Shown here in pieces: positions 11,838-22,216 of a DNA stretch of 64,000 bases. The notes under the pieces were generated by a model. It made no database searches. It had not been told where the DNA came from and was given only the letters and a program-made list of their open reading frames with translations. Source of the DNA: Symsagittifera roscoffensis (Eukaryota; Xenacoelomorpha; Acoela; Convolutidae); contig NC_087064.1 of NCBI RefSeq assembly GCF_963678635.1, forward strand, positions 1,767,688 to 1,831,687. The letters run 5' to 3'. Made by a program: the position numbers and the translations under genes. How positions within the stretch are numbered: the first letter of the stretch is position 1; the number at the start of each line of letters is the position of its first letter.

Positions 11838-13430
11838 TAAATCATTACCTATTGTTGCTTTATTAACAAATTTTACATCAACACATTAAGAACACTGCAC
11901 TGATTGGGTTTTCTTAGAGTCGCGAAGAGAAATAATTACACAATTGATATGATACCAACTAGAACAACACTCAGATCTAAGCCAATTTATCAGTCCTGAA
12001 GGTTTTAAGAAATCTTTGCCTGTACACTCTTTTTTTTTCCTCATCTTGACGCAGCATAAAGGTAAAAAAAAGGATTTTGACTGGACTTTAGGGGACTGAA
12101 CTAACCCATGATAAGCTGTTAGTGGTAATTTTGTAAATCAGCAAATAAAAAAAAAGACAATTAAAATATTTTAAATTTTAAAATCGAATTACAAAAATCA
12201 AAAACAAGGAACAATCTCACCCGAGCTCAGTAGGTCCAGCGGTGCACCACCAGACTCTTCAAGCCAGTTCCAGTTTCCCACCTCCCCACAGAAAGCCACT
12301 TGACAGACCTGTCTCTAAAATCCCTCAGGCGCTCCACAAACAGGCACAAACGTCAAACATAACAAATCTATTTAATAAGTTTATCACAATTTTTAGTCCA
12401 ATTGTTGTGATAAACTTATTAAATAGATTTGTTATGTTTGATGTTTGTGCCTGTTTGTGGAGCGCCCTCTGAGGGATTTTAGAGACAGGTCTGTCAAGTG
12501 GCTTTCTGTGGGGAGGTGGGAAACTGGAACTGGCTTGAAGAGTCTGGTGGTGCAACGCTGGACCTACTGAGCTCGGGTGAGATTGTTCCTTGTTTTTGAT
12601 TTTTTTAATTCGATTTTAAAATTTAAATTAATTTAATTGTCTTTCATTTTTTTTGTTTGCTAATTTACAAAAATCCCACTGACCGCTTAAAATGGGATAG
12701 TTCAGTCCCCTAAAGTCCAGTCATAATCCTATTTTATACCTTTATGCTGCGTAAAGATGAGGAAAAACAACAAAGAGTGTACAAGCAAAGATTGCACAAA
12801 ACCTTCAGGACTGATAAATAGGCTTGGATCTGATTGTTGTTCTAGTAGGTATCATATCAGTTGTGTAATTATTTCTCTTCGCGACTCTAAGAAAACCCAA
12901 TCGTTGCAGTGTTCTTAATGTGTTGATGTACAATCTGTTAATAAAGCAACAATAGGTAATGATTTAGTGCTAGACAATTATGTTAATACAGCCATCTCAA
13001 ATGTCCGAGTACTCAAGAGAAAACCAAAAAACTCGCGTCTTCCCTTGGCGGAAAGTCTGTCGGACAAAATAAATAACATCGTCTACAATGTAGAAGATTT
13101 TACAAAATGGCTAATTTTTTTTAACGTCTTTCTTGTTTTTTTTTTGGAGCAACCGGAAAGAAGTGGACGCAAACAGACCACAAGCATGAGCTCTTTAATT
13201 TATATTAAAAATTTCGAGAGAAATGACGTGTCACTTCCAAAACCCATCCCCAAAATTCAAGCCCGCCTCTGAGTGACCTCGAGCAGAGAATAAAGCTAAT
13301 AAGTAGTAATCTCGAAGAAGGAAATGAAAAGGGAAGAATAAGGCTTGCTGCTTTGGATGACAAAAATGCTCATTTTTCGACTGATAACCATCAAAAATTG
13401 TTGTCTAAACATCCTCAGTGAGCCTAATTA
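11388..13430. repeat. Large imperfect palindrome (inverted repeat), centre near 12397
   Basis: Left arm about 11388-12390 and right arm about 12404-13430 are reverse complements, separated by a loop of about a dozen bases. The stem next to the loop pairs AATAAGTTTATCACAA with its complement. The arms carry substitutions and small indels; beyond 13430 the right arm jumps to matter that matches about 11185-11210 of the left copy. The mirrored open frames at 12242-12472 and 12325-12555 follow from this symmetry. Confidence 0.85.
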
Positions 13431-13579
13431 GAGATGGCAAAATACCCGAACCTGATCTTGAACACTGAGAAGTGCAACCTTTATTTTTTGGGACCGACTA
13501 CGAGTGCACAGTATAATTCAAATATAACACAGTTTCGAAAAATATGCCCCAAAATAAAAACAAAAACAAAAGAAGAACT
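12405..13579 (+). mobile_element. R2-like element, right copy, 5' part (split by LTR element 1)
   Basis: Inverted counterpart of the left copy. The + strand carries the cysteine/histidine cluster (about 12757-12920), the N-terminal region (12967-13272), then a deleted join at about 13430 into RT palm sequence (LNTEKCNLYFLGP, 13434-13570). The reading breaks at 13579 where the LTR of element 1 starts, and continues at 35129 in the same sense. At least one internal stop shared with the left copy. Confidence 0.6.
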
Positions 13580-14459
13580 TGTAACATTCGCCCAAATATC
13601 ACACAGCGACGGAGCGTAGAAAAAGTACCTATTAACGACTGGCAGGCGTCAGTTACCTTAATCCTACTCGTTTTTCACCGTCTCGACCTTGCCAGTTGAT
13701 TTTCTGGTCTGTTTAGGGCAAAGTAAAAAGTTACCATTTTTAGGCCATCAGTCAAACGACTTTTGATCAGCTTTCGTTTACATGCGAACACAACCACATA
13801 GCTGAGTCTCGGATCCTCAGACTACGTGATTGTCATTAAAAACACGGCTCGAACAACCTATGTTTATATGTTTTTGTGTGACAGCTTTATGTTAAATCTA
13901 TTGGAGATGGATTGACCCTTTCCTTTTTCTAGCTACTCATGCTCTGAAATATTAAGTAATAACGGTGTTAATTAAGATCTATGACATTATAGCAGCTATA
14001 CAGTCAGTTTACACAGTCCCTTCACATAGACAGTCTCTGGGGGACCAAGCCTCCGCTCCCGTAATATTCTTGAGATAACACTCTTATCTCTTATTTTTCG
14101 TGTCCCGGGAGGGTCCCGTGGTATATTTCTTCCCCCACTGAAGCCTCCTTCTCCACCAATATCTGTTGACAAGTGTCTTATCGTGCGTTGTTGCCACGAT
14201 AAGAGGCTTCGTATTTTCCGTCTCTGGTACGACTGTTCTTCACAATATATGGCGTCGTTGTGTTTTCTCTTCTTTTTTAGTCAAAATGGCCGACTTTTCC
14301 TATTTCTCAGAAATGTTCACTCTTCAATCGAAATTTTGAAAAATAAAATTTTAGAACATTCTGACCCTCCTTCGCAACACTTTTTCGTTCATAAGGCCTT
14401 TAGCCGTCCTTTTTTACGTCGCCGGAAGGTTGTGCTGTGTCATCTGGCAGAATGGCACA
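13580..14459 (-). repeat. LTR element 1, 3' LTR (880 bp)
   Basis: Direct repeat of 34249-35128, same length (880 bp). I count five differences by eye, all within the first 230 bases. On the sense (minus) strand it begins TGTGCC and ends GTTACA, the expected TG...CA ends. A TATA-like ATATAAAC lies on the minus strand near 13860-13875; that is a weak promoter guess. A 129-codon + strand frame starts inside it and is incidental. Confidence 0.93.
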
Positions 14460-14500
14460 TACTCCCCGGACAAGTCTCCATCAATGTCCCTATTGATCGC
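14460..14500 (-). promoter_or_regulatory. Polypurine tract region of LTR element 1
   Basis: On the sense strand the bases just before the 3' LTR read TTGTCCGGGGAGTA, a short purine run directly abutting TGTGCC. This is where the plus-strand primer is expected. A 42-base stretch including this run is similar to 22824-22866 inside the element. Confidence 0.55.
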
Positions 14501-15203
14501 ATAACACCGGGTTATCGTCAAGTAGTTATCCAGTTTTCTGTAATCAATCTTACAAATTGCATAAGAAAATGAAATTTATCTACTCCACCTCAACTCACTA
14601 CGTGTTCACAAATGGCATCGTACTACATCTCACTGCCTTCCAACATTTTCACAAAATTTGCACCATGAGGAGTGTCCTAGATAAAATTTCTTTTCTGACT
14701 ACTTACGTCGTCTTGCCATAAAACTTCTTTTTGCTCTTTGTGATTAAAAAGTGGGACGTGGCACGGCCACGCACCCGTTAAAATTAACTTAACATTACTC
14801 ACCAAGTATAATCAGTCATTTATGCAGTCCTTTCAATATTAAAACTAAGAAACTCTGTGGCTAGGAAAGTTCTTGAGTTACCCACCCTTCCAGAGCGAGT
14901 TTACTCAAACTTACCATGTCGCCACACAGTGAATTTGTGTCTTACACAGGTTAAAAACTCCAGTCGTGAATAAATAGGTAAATATACTCACCTATGCTCC
15001 TTATATACATACATAGATAGTAGTAACTAAAATCAACAATTTCAACAATTTTAACAATTGCAACAATTTTCAAAGTTTGGTCTGACCAAACTATATCAAA
15101 ACAGAAAGTTTCACAAGTTCAAAAATCAAAACTTGGTTGATTGGTTTAAGTTTTAGCACACAAATACAATCAAGTTTTCTCTCCTTCTCTTCTCTGGTCA
15201 TCT
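14501..15203. other. Element 1 non-coding 3' region
   Basis: Between the third frame and the 3' LTR. No coding motif. About 15030-15072 holds roughly five short tandem units of CAACAATTT type. Confidence 0.5.
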
Positions 15204-16214
15204 TCACTCCATCACTTCTCCATCCTGATGTTCAGCGTCACTGTCTTCCAGGACTTTCTCTAACATGTCCAGAGAGTTGCGGGCCGTGCCCCAACCCTCC
15301 TGTTCCAACAGCCTCGGTTTGCAACAAGGTAGCAAGTCCACATTCACCTTCTGCTCCCGGTTCCTGCAAAAGCTGTTGTGAAGGCCTAGGCTCACGTTTC
15401 GTTCTAGGTCAGCTCTTAAGACCTCTCTCTTCTCATCTTCAGTAACACAAGGCGCTCCAGCTACCCGCTTCACCGCTGTGGTGACCGCGTTTCTGTGCGT
15501 CAGGAATGCTCGTTTATAGGCTCCTGGTCCTATATCTAGCTGGAAAGATTGATAGGCTTCCGTGTTCCTTGACATGTGACGCTTCGCGCGTTCATACATC
15601 CAAGATGTCATCACTGCACGGAACCAAGGCATCAATCTTTGCCTTGACCATATTCTTTCAATGGCTTTAGGTATCCTCAGAACCTTGCAGGTGGTTCTGA
15701 AAAGATCCAATTCACGACTCATCTTCACGTTGCTCAGCTGCTCAGGAGTCGGCACGGCCGTCTCCTGCTGACTTGTGTCCGCGTTAGCCTCCAACCATCT
15801 CACTGCTAGCATGGCGCTAACCACCACGATTGACACTTGTTGATTCTGATCGGGCAACCCCGTGGAGTAAAACTCCTCCACGTCCCATACTAGCATCAGA
15901 TTCCCGCGTTTGGGGTACCACAACGTCTGCGCCAAGCAGTGGCAAGGATACTCCCCATGGGTACTCACCATGTTCCTTCGGGTCCGATACCCTGAGGCTC
16001 CCAGCAACGGTTCCACTTCCATCAGGATTCTATGTAAATCGTCTTTCTCTTCTAAGGTGGGGAATTCAGTGGGCAACGCTCCACTCGCTTTCTGTTTCTG
16101 GAACTCACTCACGTTACCTTCGTTCAGTCTCATGAACTCTTCACCCACAACGTCTTGCAACTCGCCTTCAGATCTTTTCGGGACTGCCCGAAAGATCTTT
16201 GCCAACAAGTCATA
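15204..16214 (-). pseudogene. Element 1 ORF3, C-terminal part after UGA
   Basis: 334 codons from the first ATG, in exactly the same frame as 16218-17132 and 17136-21740, and separated from them by a single TGA at 16215-16217. No family recognised. The segment is rich in Arg/Lys/Glu and ends with an acidic tail. If the stop codons at 16215 and 17133 are absent or read through, it is the tail of a protein of about 2,178 residues. Confidence 0.5.
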
Positions 16215-17132
16215 TCACCTTTCTGACATTCTGGCCAACCTCACGCACTTTGGCACGGAGAAAAGTTGGTCAACCAACACTTGTTGCGTCCTAGCATTCA
16301 TCACTACCATGTGCGTAGGATACTTGCTATTACAATATGGCGCGGAGCTTGAACCCACCATATATTTTGAACCAGTAGGTCTGTGATAGGCTTCACTATC
16401 CTTCAGATTCATTTCGTTTTCTAGAGCTTCTCGCCAGCCTCCAATCTTCTGCTCTGTTTGTAATGCTCCAGGGAATATTTCCACGCTGAGGGACGTCACT
16501 AGCTCATGGGCACGCTCCAGGCGCTCGAGTGATTCTATCGAACTCGTCATGCTACAAAATCCCAAGGCTGTGACCAGGTTCACGTCCGTCACCCCATGGC
16601 AGTCTGCAACCAACTCCATGGCACTCTTATCTGACATGCTCAATCTTCCGTACAATCGTGCCAGTTGTCGATGCTGCTCGCTCAGCGTAATCAGGCAGTG
16701 TCCCAAGTTGCAAACATGCCCTTCCATGCTACTTTGTTGAGCCAAGCATGTGCCTTGCTTCAACCAATCGCTCGATGGACTTTCCTCAGGCAGCTCCGTG
16801 GATGGATTGCTCTTCCGCTTCGTCAACTTCATGGCCAGCAGATGGTGTATCATGGCCAGATCATGTAAACTCGCATCATCATCTAGGTCTAACGTAATAT
16901 CCGCCGTCATGTCCCAGATTAAACCGGCATTAGGATGAGGGCACCAAGAAGGCTTCATGAGTTCCCACATCGTCACTAGACTAGTTTTCAAGGGACCGTC
17001 CCAAGAACCACAATCAAAACTCACTTGCCCCTTTAGCTCGGGAACCGAGGGTTCGACCACTCGTTCTTCCAAAATAATTCCCAGCTTGGGTTGTTCCACC
17101 ATCAGCATCCCAGTTTCTTTAATACGTTCGAC
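16215..17132 (-). pseudogene. Element 1 ORF3, middle part between UAG and UGA
   Basis: Open in the ORF3 frame from the TAG at 17133-17135 to the TGA at 16215-16217; first ATG at 17108. No recognised domain. It has a helical, charged composition with several cysteines. Its uninterrupted length in the frame of ORF3 argues that it is a continuation of ORF3 rather than a separate gene. Confidence 0.5.
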
Positions 17133-20100
17133 CTAGAAATTGAGTACCATGACTTGCTCATAGTCGAAGTACGCTTCCCTGGCTTCTTCATTCACGAAGG
17201 GATTATACGCCATCCGCGGTATGCCAGACACATATTGGAACGACTTCAGTTTCCCTAGTCTTGCAAACTCTTTTTGTCCTCTGACCGCTTCAATCAACTC
17301 TCGGCTCACTTTCAATTCTTTGTTGGAATATCTTCTCACCTCTTCCAACTTGCGATAGCTTTCCATATCACTCGACTCCTTGCTTGGCACAGTCAATGGC
17401 ATGTCCTGATATAGTTCCAGGAGTGCCCTAAGGAAGTTCCTTTCACAATCAACTCCCTCCTGCCGAATGATCTTTATGCATTCTCCCAAAACAGGAGTGG
17501 GGATACGATCCACCACGAACCTGACAAAGCAAAGGGCATCCTTACGCTTAGCCCATGCTATCGCAGAATCGTCTTTCGAAATCAACGCTCGCAGAGCTTC
17601 CATCAACTCCAGTTCCTGTTCCCGTGATTTCGAATCATTACTGGCTTCATACTCCGCTCTCTTGATGCCCATCAAGCACCAAGCCAACCGTACTTGCAGA
17701 TCAGTTCTCACGCAAGGATGAGCCAGGTATGCCGCCACCGTAGCAGGTGCATGCATCGCCTCGTCGAAGTATCTCTGGAGGGCCGCCCTCCAGGAGATGT
17801 CTAGCAATTTTTCCAATCCGACTTCGTTCGCTTCAGAGGACATTACCGTTCCGTATTCTTTTCGATTTAAGTTCGAATTCTCCGTGAGCTCTTTCAGATA
17901 TTCCTGCATGACTCGCTTCTCGCTCCAAGCCATCAGGTGCCCTCTCGCGGAGTTCCTCGCTTTCAACATCTCCACATAACCCCCTGCCGGATCTCCCATG
18001 TGGACCGATTCCGGCACAGTTATTCGACTGTACTCGACCACGTCGAGTTGTCTTTCCAGTTTCAACTTGGCCATGTTGATTCGCGAGGGTCTATAATCTT
18101 CAAGTCCTCCAGATCCACATTGACTGAGGATCTCCATTTCTAATTTAGTGTCTGCCAGGGTTCGCGCCGTCTTCTTCGATCTCGTGGCGGTTATGGTCAG
18201 ACCTGCCAAGAGCATTGGGGGTATCAGGTTTTCTTTTTCTCCCCCGACTGGTGTCGCACCATCTCCTTGCCCGCTCTCGCCTGAACGACCCGCACCAATC
18301 AGAGAGGTCACCACTGTCTTGGCTTTTGACTTCACCACCCTCTGGTTCACGACTCGACTCCCTGACTTTCCTTTCAGTCTCTTCAGCCCTTTTTTGGCTC
18401 GTCTAACAAGTAATTTCTTTGTGCCCTGCTGATCATCGGCACTGTCTTCTGTAACTGACTCGGTCAGAACATCCGACTCCATGGAGTTCACTATTTTCTC
18501 CAGGACCTCACGCATGATGGGTTGATTCAATCCCACCTTCATTATGGACAGCTCCAACCCCAGAATTTCATCTAGCACCAACCGAGTTGTGCTACAATCT
18601 CTGAGCCCTTGTATGGCATTGGAAATGTCAGCCCAAACAGCGGGAAGCTCAGATCGGGATGGGTAGTAATTATCTGGGTCTACTACTCTGTTCGGGGCAG
18701 GAATTATCACATTGAATATCCCCTCTGCTATCGTTGTGACCATTGTGTACACAAATTGAAGGGGTTCTGGCAACGCAGCGTAGCCTGGTGACAATACAAA
18801 GATCACCTTCACCACATTCATGGTGAAGCGTTGTCTTGCTGCTGCCTCTACCTCGGCCATCGCCGAGAGCAGTGTCATTATCGCCTCCCCTATAACCTCG
18901 TTACTCGGGATCGACCCATCCGTCAGACGTGACAATAAGCCCCTGCTTTGCAGATGATCATTTGAGCCTGCAACCACTATTACCTGTGGCTCCATACTGA
19001 CCACCCTTCGCACACTTATCATCATGCCGATTGCTTGTCCCCAGTCCAATTTAGGCGCCGTCAAGAAAATCACATCGGGCCAAAAGAGAGAACGGGGCGT
19101 GTAGAGATAATCGGAGCCGGCCACAATCAGATACTTGGCAGCCTTCATATCCAAGGGATCATAAGCTGCAAAAAGGCCATCGCCTATTGGGGCCTTCAGT
19201 TTCCCATATCTCTTATCGTCTCCAACCACCGTTGTCGTTCGGGGGTAGTCCCTTGAATACTCGCCAGGCGTCTGACCGGGTGGTTTAGCAAACTGCCTGT
19301 ACATCTTGTGATGCTTGTTATTGGGCTTGTTCTCTGTCTGGAATTTGCCCTTGCGAGCAGGTGGTTTCCTTTCCCGGGTCCTATCTCGAACATCGGTGAG
19401 CGACCGGGTGTTCAAAGGTCCAAAGGTATTGTCATGAGGTAATCCATTCAAATCCACATGTCGGAATGAGGTCGAGGAGCTGAATTTCTCCTGCTCTGCT
19501 AGCAGCCAATCCACGCCCGGTATCCGATAAAGTCGCGACACTGTAGGACTTTCTCCGCCAGTCATTCTCATCACGTCCTCCCGACACGTCAAGGTATTCA
19601 TGTTCAACTTCGCCGACATGTCCGTCTTATACTGACCCCAATGAATAGGATCTGATCTATTCCAAAGCAGCCTGCTGCCTGATTCGATTCCCTCCGCTGG
19701 CACGGTACTTGTAGACGGTCCTGCTGTCGAAGCAGGATTTGTCGTGGCAGGCGGATCGTTCCTCCTAGACGCGGTCTGGGAGTTATTCCTGTTGTTCTGT
19801 TCCACTGATCTCCCGAGTCGGCTTCCAATCGATTGCGGCATGGGAGGAGGAGCAGTCCCTAGCCTGTCTCTCACGTTTGAACTTGGAGCAACGGTTACGG
19901 CTCCAACCGTCTCCGTTGCCAAGGGCCCTAGACGGTTGGCGAGGGATTCGGGCACGGTTGCCCTTATTCTACTCCCTCCGGTCGAATTGGTCCGAGCCAA
20001 AGAACCGGTCGCCCTCGACTCTTGCTCCGCTTCCCTCAATTGCGTCTGAAACACATCATTAATCCAATGCCTCCCTCGTTGGGTATTGAAGTGCACTCCA

Positions 20101-21740
20101 TCTTTAATGAGCGCGATGTGGTCAGTCATGCGCAGCATACTTTCGAGATCCAGGAGTCGCAACTCGCCAGGGTTGTTCCTCACCAAACTGCGGGTCATTT
20201 CATTCCACCGCGTCACGTTGCCATTCATGATATCTGCAGCTATGGTGCCCACCAAAGGATTTGGTGGTATCGTGCACAAGATCACGAGCTTGGGTCTGTA
20301 CTTTTCTTTCAATTCGTTCAAGAGACACACCAATAGAGGTTCCCACTTGTTCTCCGGAGTCACGGGGGCTCTCGAGACGTCATTGGTCCCCAGCATTATT
20401 ATTAATGTATCCAGATGATCCTCGCTCTGGAATTCCATCATTTTGATGACCTGAGCCACTGAGGCTCCTCCAAAGGACAGAATGGTAGTCTGACCATAGA
20501 CGAAGATCTCATTCAGATCTCTCACCAAACTGTCTCCAATGATCAAATGGCGACTCCCTGGGGGAATTACCTGGTCGTTCGTGGCGGGGTTCCAGCTCAT
20601 GTCATTCAGACAGGCTCGAGGATGCTCGGCTGGCACTTGCGTGAACTGATGACGTGCCATCAGATTCTTCCTGATGTCTACCACGCGAGACTTCTCAAAG
20701 ACTCCACCAGGCGCAGAACACGCTATCGTGCGGGTTGTTCGCTCCGAGCTATTTGATGAATGATCACGACGTTGGGAAGGAACGATCCTAACCAGTGTCC
20801 GCTCAGTGCCTCTGTTGATCTCATCCATCGCGGCTCTGGCCACTTGGTTAAATGATTCCTGGAATTGAGGAGCTAGATAGGTGTCAGAAGGGTCTGGTAT
20901 CGTGAACCTCTGACTCGAAGCAGACGGTCGTGTCTGCTGAGGAGCCTCGGGCCCCCTTGATGCACGCAAATCCAGAACCTCAGGTCCTCTCGATGCGCAT
21001 AGCTCCTGCGCTGTTGTCCTGGGGCGTGTGTCGTTGGATCCCTCCGAGGATCTCATGCTCGCCAGGACTTCCGGTGACACCTGGCTCACCTTCGCCATAT
21101 ACAGCTCCTTCAGGTGCTTTATCTCATCCTCCTTGTAGGCCACCTGCAGATCTTCGAATTTCTTTTTCCATTCGTCTCTCTCTCGAGCTATCGCCCTGTA
21201 CTCCTGAAGTTTGGCACACAGCTCGCTCTGATCTCTCTCCCTCTTCTCCAGTGTCTCAATCGTCTCCGACGTCTGGATCTGTATCTCGCTCACGCTCACT
21301 CTCTTCGGGGGAGGAGCAGCTGTTGGAGAGTCGACCGAGTGTGACGGGCCTGGCCCATCACGTTGTCTTTTCGCTCCGATGAGTGGCTGCGCAGGTTGGA
21401 CGGGTAAGGGCATCTCACCTAGCCGGTGGTCCCTTTGCTCACCTAGTCCTGGCTCACGAGCCAGGTCGTGGCCAGACATTTCTCCACGCCTCCATCTCAT
21501 CAATCGGTTTCGGCCTCTCTCGGCGGTCCCGGACTCACCGAAGGCCAACATCAACACGACTTCTGTAGGGCGATTCCCTCGACCCTCTCGTCCTAGTGCA
21601 TTGAGGAGTGCGACCACAAAGATCGCCAACCCCGGGTCTTCTCGTGTGAAATCACAATCGATCAGCCGCTGATAGATCTCGTCTAGAGTCGCTCCTAGAC
21701 TCGCTGAGAGAAATTCCATGAGTTCGTTCGTGTCACCCAT
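17133..21740 (-). CDS. Element 1 ORF3: large protein with SGNH-hydrolase domain
   Basis: 1,535 codons from ATG 21740, in the position where env-bearing gypsy elements carry their third gene. Residues about 150-220 look like a charged coiled coil. Residues about 395-575 carry the SGNH/GDSL-hydrolase blocks in order: I-G-D-S (Ser404), a Gly in block II (F-G-G), L-G-T-N-D (Asn453) and K-D-G-V-H (Asp547, His550), so the catalytic residues are present. Residues about 580-850 are low-complexity, rich in Ser, Thr, Arg and Pro. Residues about 868-1020 form a second SGNH-like segment with A-G-S-D at 874-877 and A-G-S-N-D at 924-928 but no clear catalytic Asp/His pair. The rest is helical and unrecognised. 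There are no env-like signal or membrane segments. An esterase/SGNH domain is known in ORF1 of CR1/L2-type LINEs; its role in an LTR element is not known to me. Confidence 0.7.
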   Translation of the reverse strand: MGDTNELMEFLSASLGATLDEIYQRLIDCDFTREDPGLAIFVVALLNALGREGRGNRPTEVVLMLAFGESGTAERGRNRLMRWRRGEMSGHDLAREPGLGEQRDHRLGEMPLPVQPAQPLIGAKRQRDGPGPSHSVDSPTAAPPPKRVSVSEIQIQTSETIETLEKRERDQSELCAKLQEYRAIARERDEWKKKFEDLQVAYKEDEIKHLKELYMAKVSQVSPEVLASMRSSEGSNDTRPRTTAQELCASRGPEVLDLRASRGPEAPQQTRPSASSQRFTIPDPSDTYLAPQFQESFNQVARAAMDEINRGTERTLVRIVPSQRRDHSSNSSERTTRTIACSAPGGVFEKSRVVDIRKNLMARHQFTQVPAEHPRACLNDMSWNPATNDQVIPPGSRHLIIGDSLVRDLNEIFVYGQTTILSFGGASVAQVIKMMEFQSEDHLDTLIIMLGTNDVSRAPVTPENKWEPLLVCLLNELKEKYRPKLVILCTIPPNPLVGTIAADIMNGNVTRWNEMTRSLVRNNPGELRLLDLESMLRMTDHIALIKDGVHFNTQRGRHWINDVFQTQLREAEQESRATGSLARTNSTGGSRIRATVPESLANRLGPLATETVGAVTVAPSSNVRDRLGTAPPPMPQSIGSRLGRSVEQNNRNNSQTASRRNDPPATTNPASTAGPSTSTVPAEGIESGSRLLWNRSDPIHWGQYKTDMSAKLNMNTLTCREDVMRMTGGESPTVSRLYRIPGVDWLLAEQEKFSSSTSFRHVDLNGLPHDNTFGPLNTRSLTDVRDRTRERKPPARKGKFQTENKPNNKHHKMYRQFAKPPGQTPGEYSRDYPRTTTVVGDDKRYGKLKAPIGDGLFAAYDPLDMKAAKYLIVAGSDYLYTPRSLFWPDVIFLTAPKLDWGQAIGMMISVRRVVSMEPQVIVVAGSNDHLQSRGLLSRLTDGSIPSNEVIGEAIMTLLSAMAEVEAAARQRFTMNVVKVIFVLSPGYAALPEPLQFVYTMVTTIAEGIFNVIIPAPNRVVDPDNYYPSRSELPAVWADISNAIQGLRDCSTTRLVLDEILGLELSIMKVGLNQPIMREVLEKIVNSMESDVLTESVTEDSADDQQGTKKLLVRRAKKGLKRLKGKSGSRVVNQRVVKSKAKTVVTSLIGAGRSGESGQGDGATPVGGEKENLIPPMLLAGLTITATRSKKTARTLADTKLEMEILSQCGSGGLEDYRPSRINMAKLKLERQLDVVEYSRITVPESVHMGDPAGGYVEMLKARNSARGHLMAWSEKRVMQEYLKELTENSNLNRKEYGTVMSSEANEVGLEKLLDISWRAALQRYFDEAMHAPATVAAYLAHPCVRTDLQVRLAWCLMGIKRAEYEASNDSKSREQELELMEALRALISKDDSAIAWAKRKDALCFVRFVVDRIPTPVLGECIKIIRQEGVDCERNFLRALLELYQDMPLTVPSKESSDMESYRKLEEVRRYSNKELKVSRELIEAVRGQKEFARLGKLKSFQYVSGIPRMAYNPFVNEEAREAYFDYEQVMVLNF

Positions 21741-22216
21741 TTCTTATCGTCTTGATTCTTGTTGTCGTGTCGTTTAAACAATTTTCTGTCTAGTCTGATT
21801 CAGTATTCAGTAAACAATTTTCGATCAATCAAGATCTAAAAAACAAGTCGCGACTTAGAACCATCATTTTTGGATACAACATCAATCAATTCTTTAAAAC
21901 TCTCCATTGAAATTCTTTTTTCAATTCCGATTTAAAATTTAGCACCAGGGTGGATCGTCCACCTTTACCTTTGTCAGAATAGCACGAATGAGCGCTGTCA
22001 CCTTGATGACCTGGAGTACTCCGGGTCCTTTATGACATAAAACATAAAACATAATCATAACAATAACATAACATAAACATATAAACATCACACACCTATA
22101 CTATCACATAAAAACATAATCCCTAATACTGTACCTAAAACCTAACCTAACCTGAAACTTGACTCCAATTCCTATCGAATAACTTAATAAAAACCACTTA
22201 TCGCCGAGCGCATTTC
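21741..22216. other. Element 1 spacer between pol and ORF3
   Basis: No coding. Contains a CATAA-rich low-complexity stretch (about 22031-22100). No convincing splice acceptor before the ORF3 start, so how ORF3 is expressed is open (internal promoter, splicing or reinitiation). Confidence 0.5.

Larger units (their letters stand above)
9219..12396 (-). mobile_element. R2-like (RLE-type) non-LTR retrotransposon, left copy, decayed
   Basis: Read on the minus strand from the palindrome centre. A 5' region holds a zinc-finger-like cysteine/histidine cluster, then an N-terminal region (11355-11837), RT fingers/palm (10711-11349), a degenerate YxDD box, and RT thumb (10068-10355). A CxC...GLSC motif and a restriction-like endonuclease segment (RPDG about 13 residues before FWDVTVEDS; 9584-10025) follow. 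This order, RT followed by a cysteine motif and a PD-type nuclease, is that of RLE-type elements such as R2. The active box reads FLND instead of YxDD, so this copy would be catalytically dead even without its frameshifts. I cannot assign the clade more closely. Confidence 0.58.

Noticed and set aside
12242-12555. Two nearly identical 76-codon frames on opposite strands
   Set aside because: Mirror images produced by the palindrome; short and without motifs.
14183-14572. 129-codon + frame (and its twin at 34852-35256)
   Set aside because: Lies in the LTR on the strand opposite to the element; duplicated only because the LTR is.
17133-21740. ORF3 as a retroviral-type envelope gene
   Set aside because: No signal peptide, furin-type site or transmembrane segments; SGNH motifs point elsewhere.
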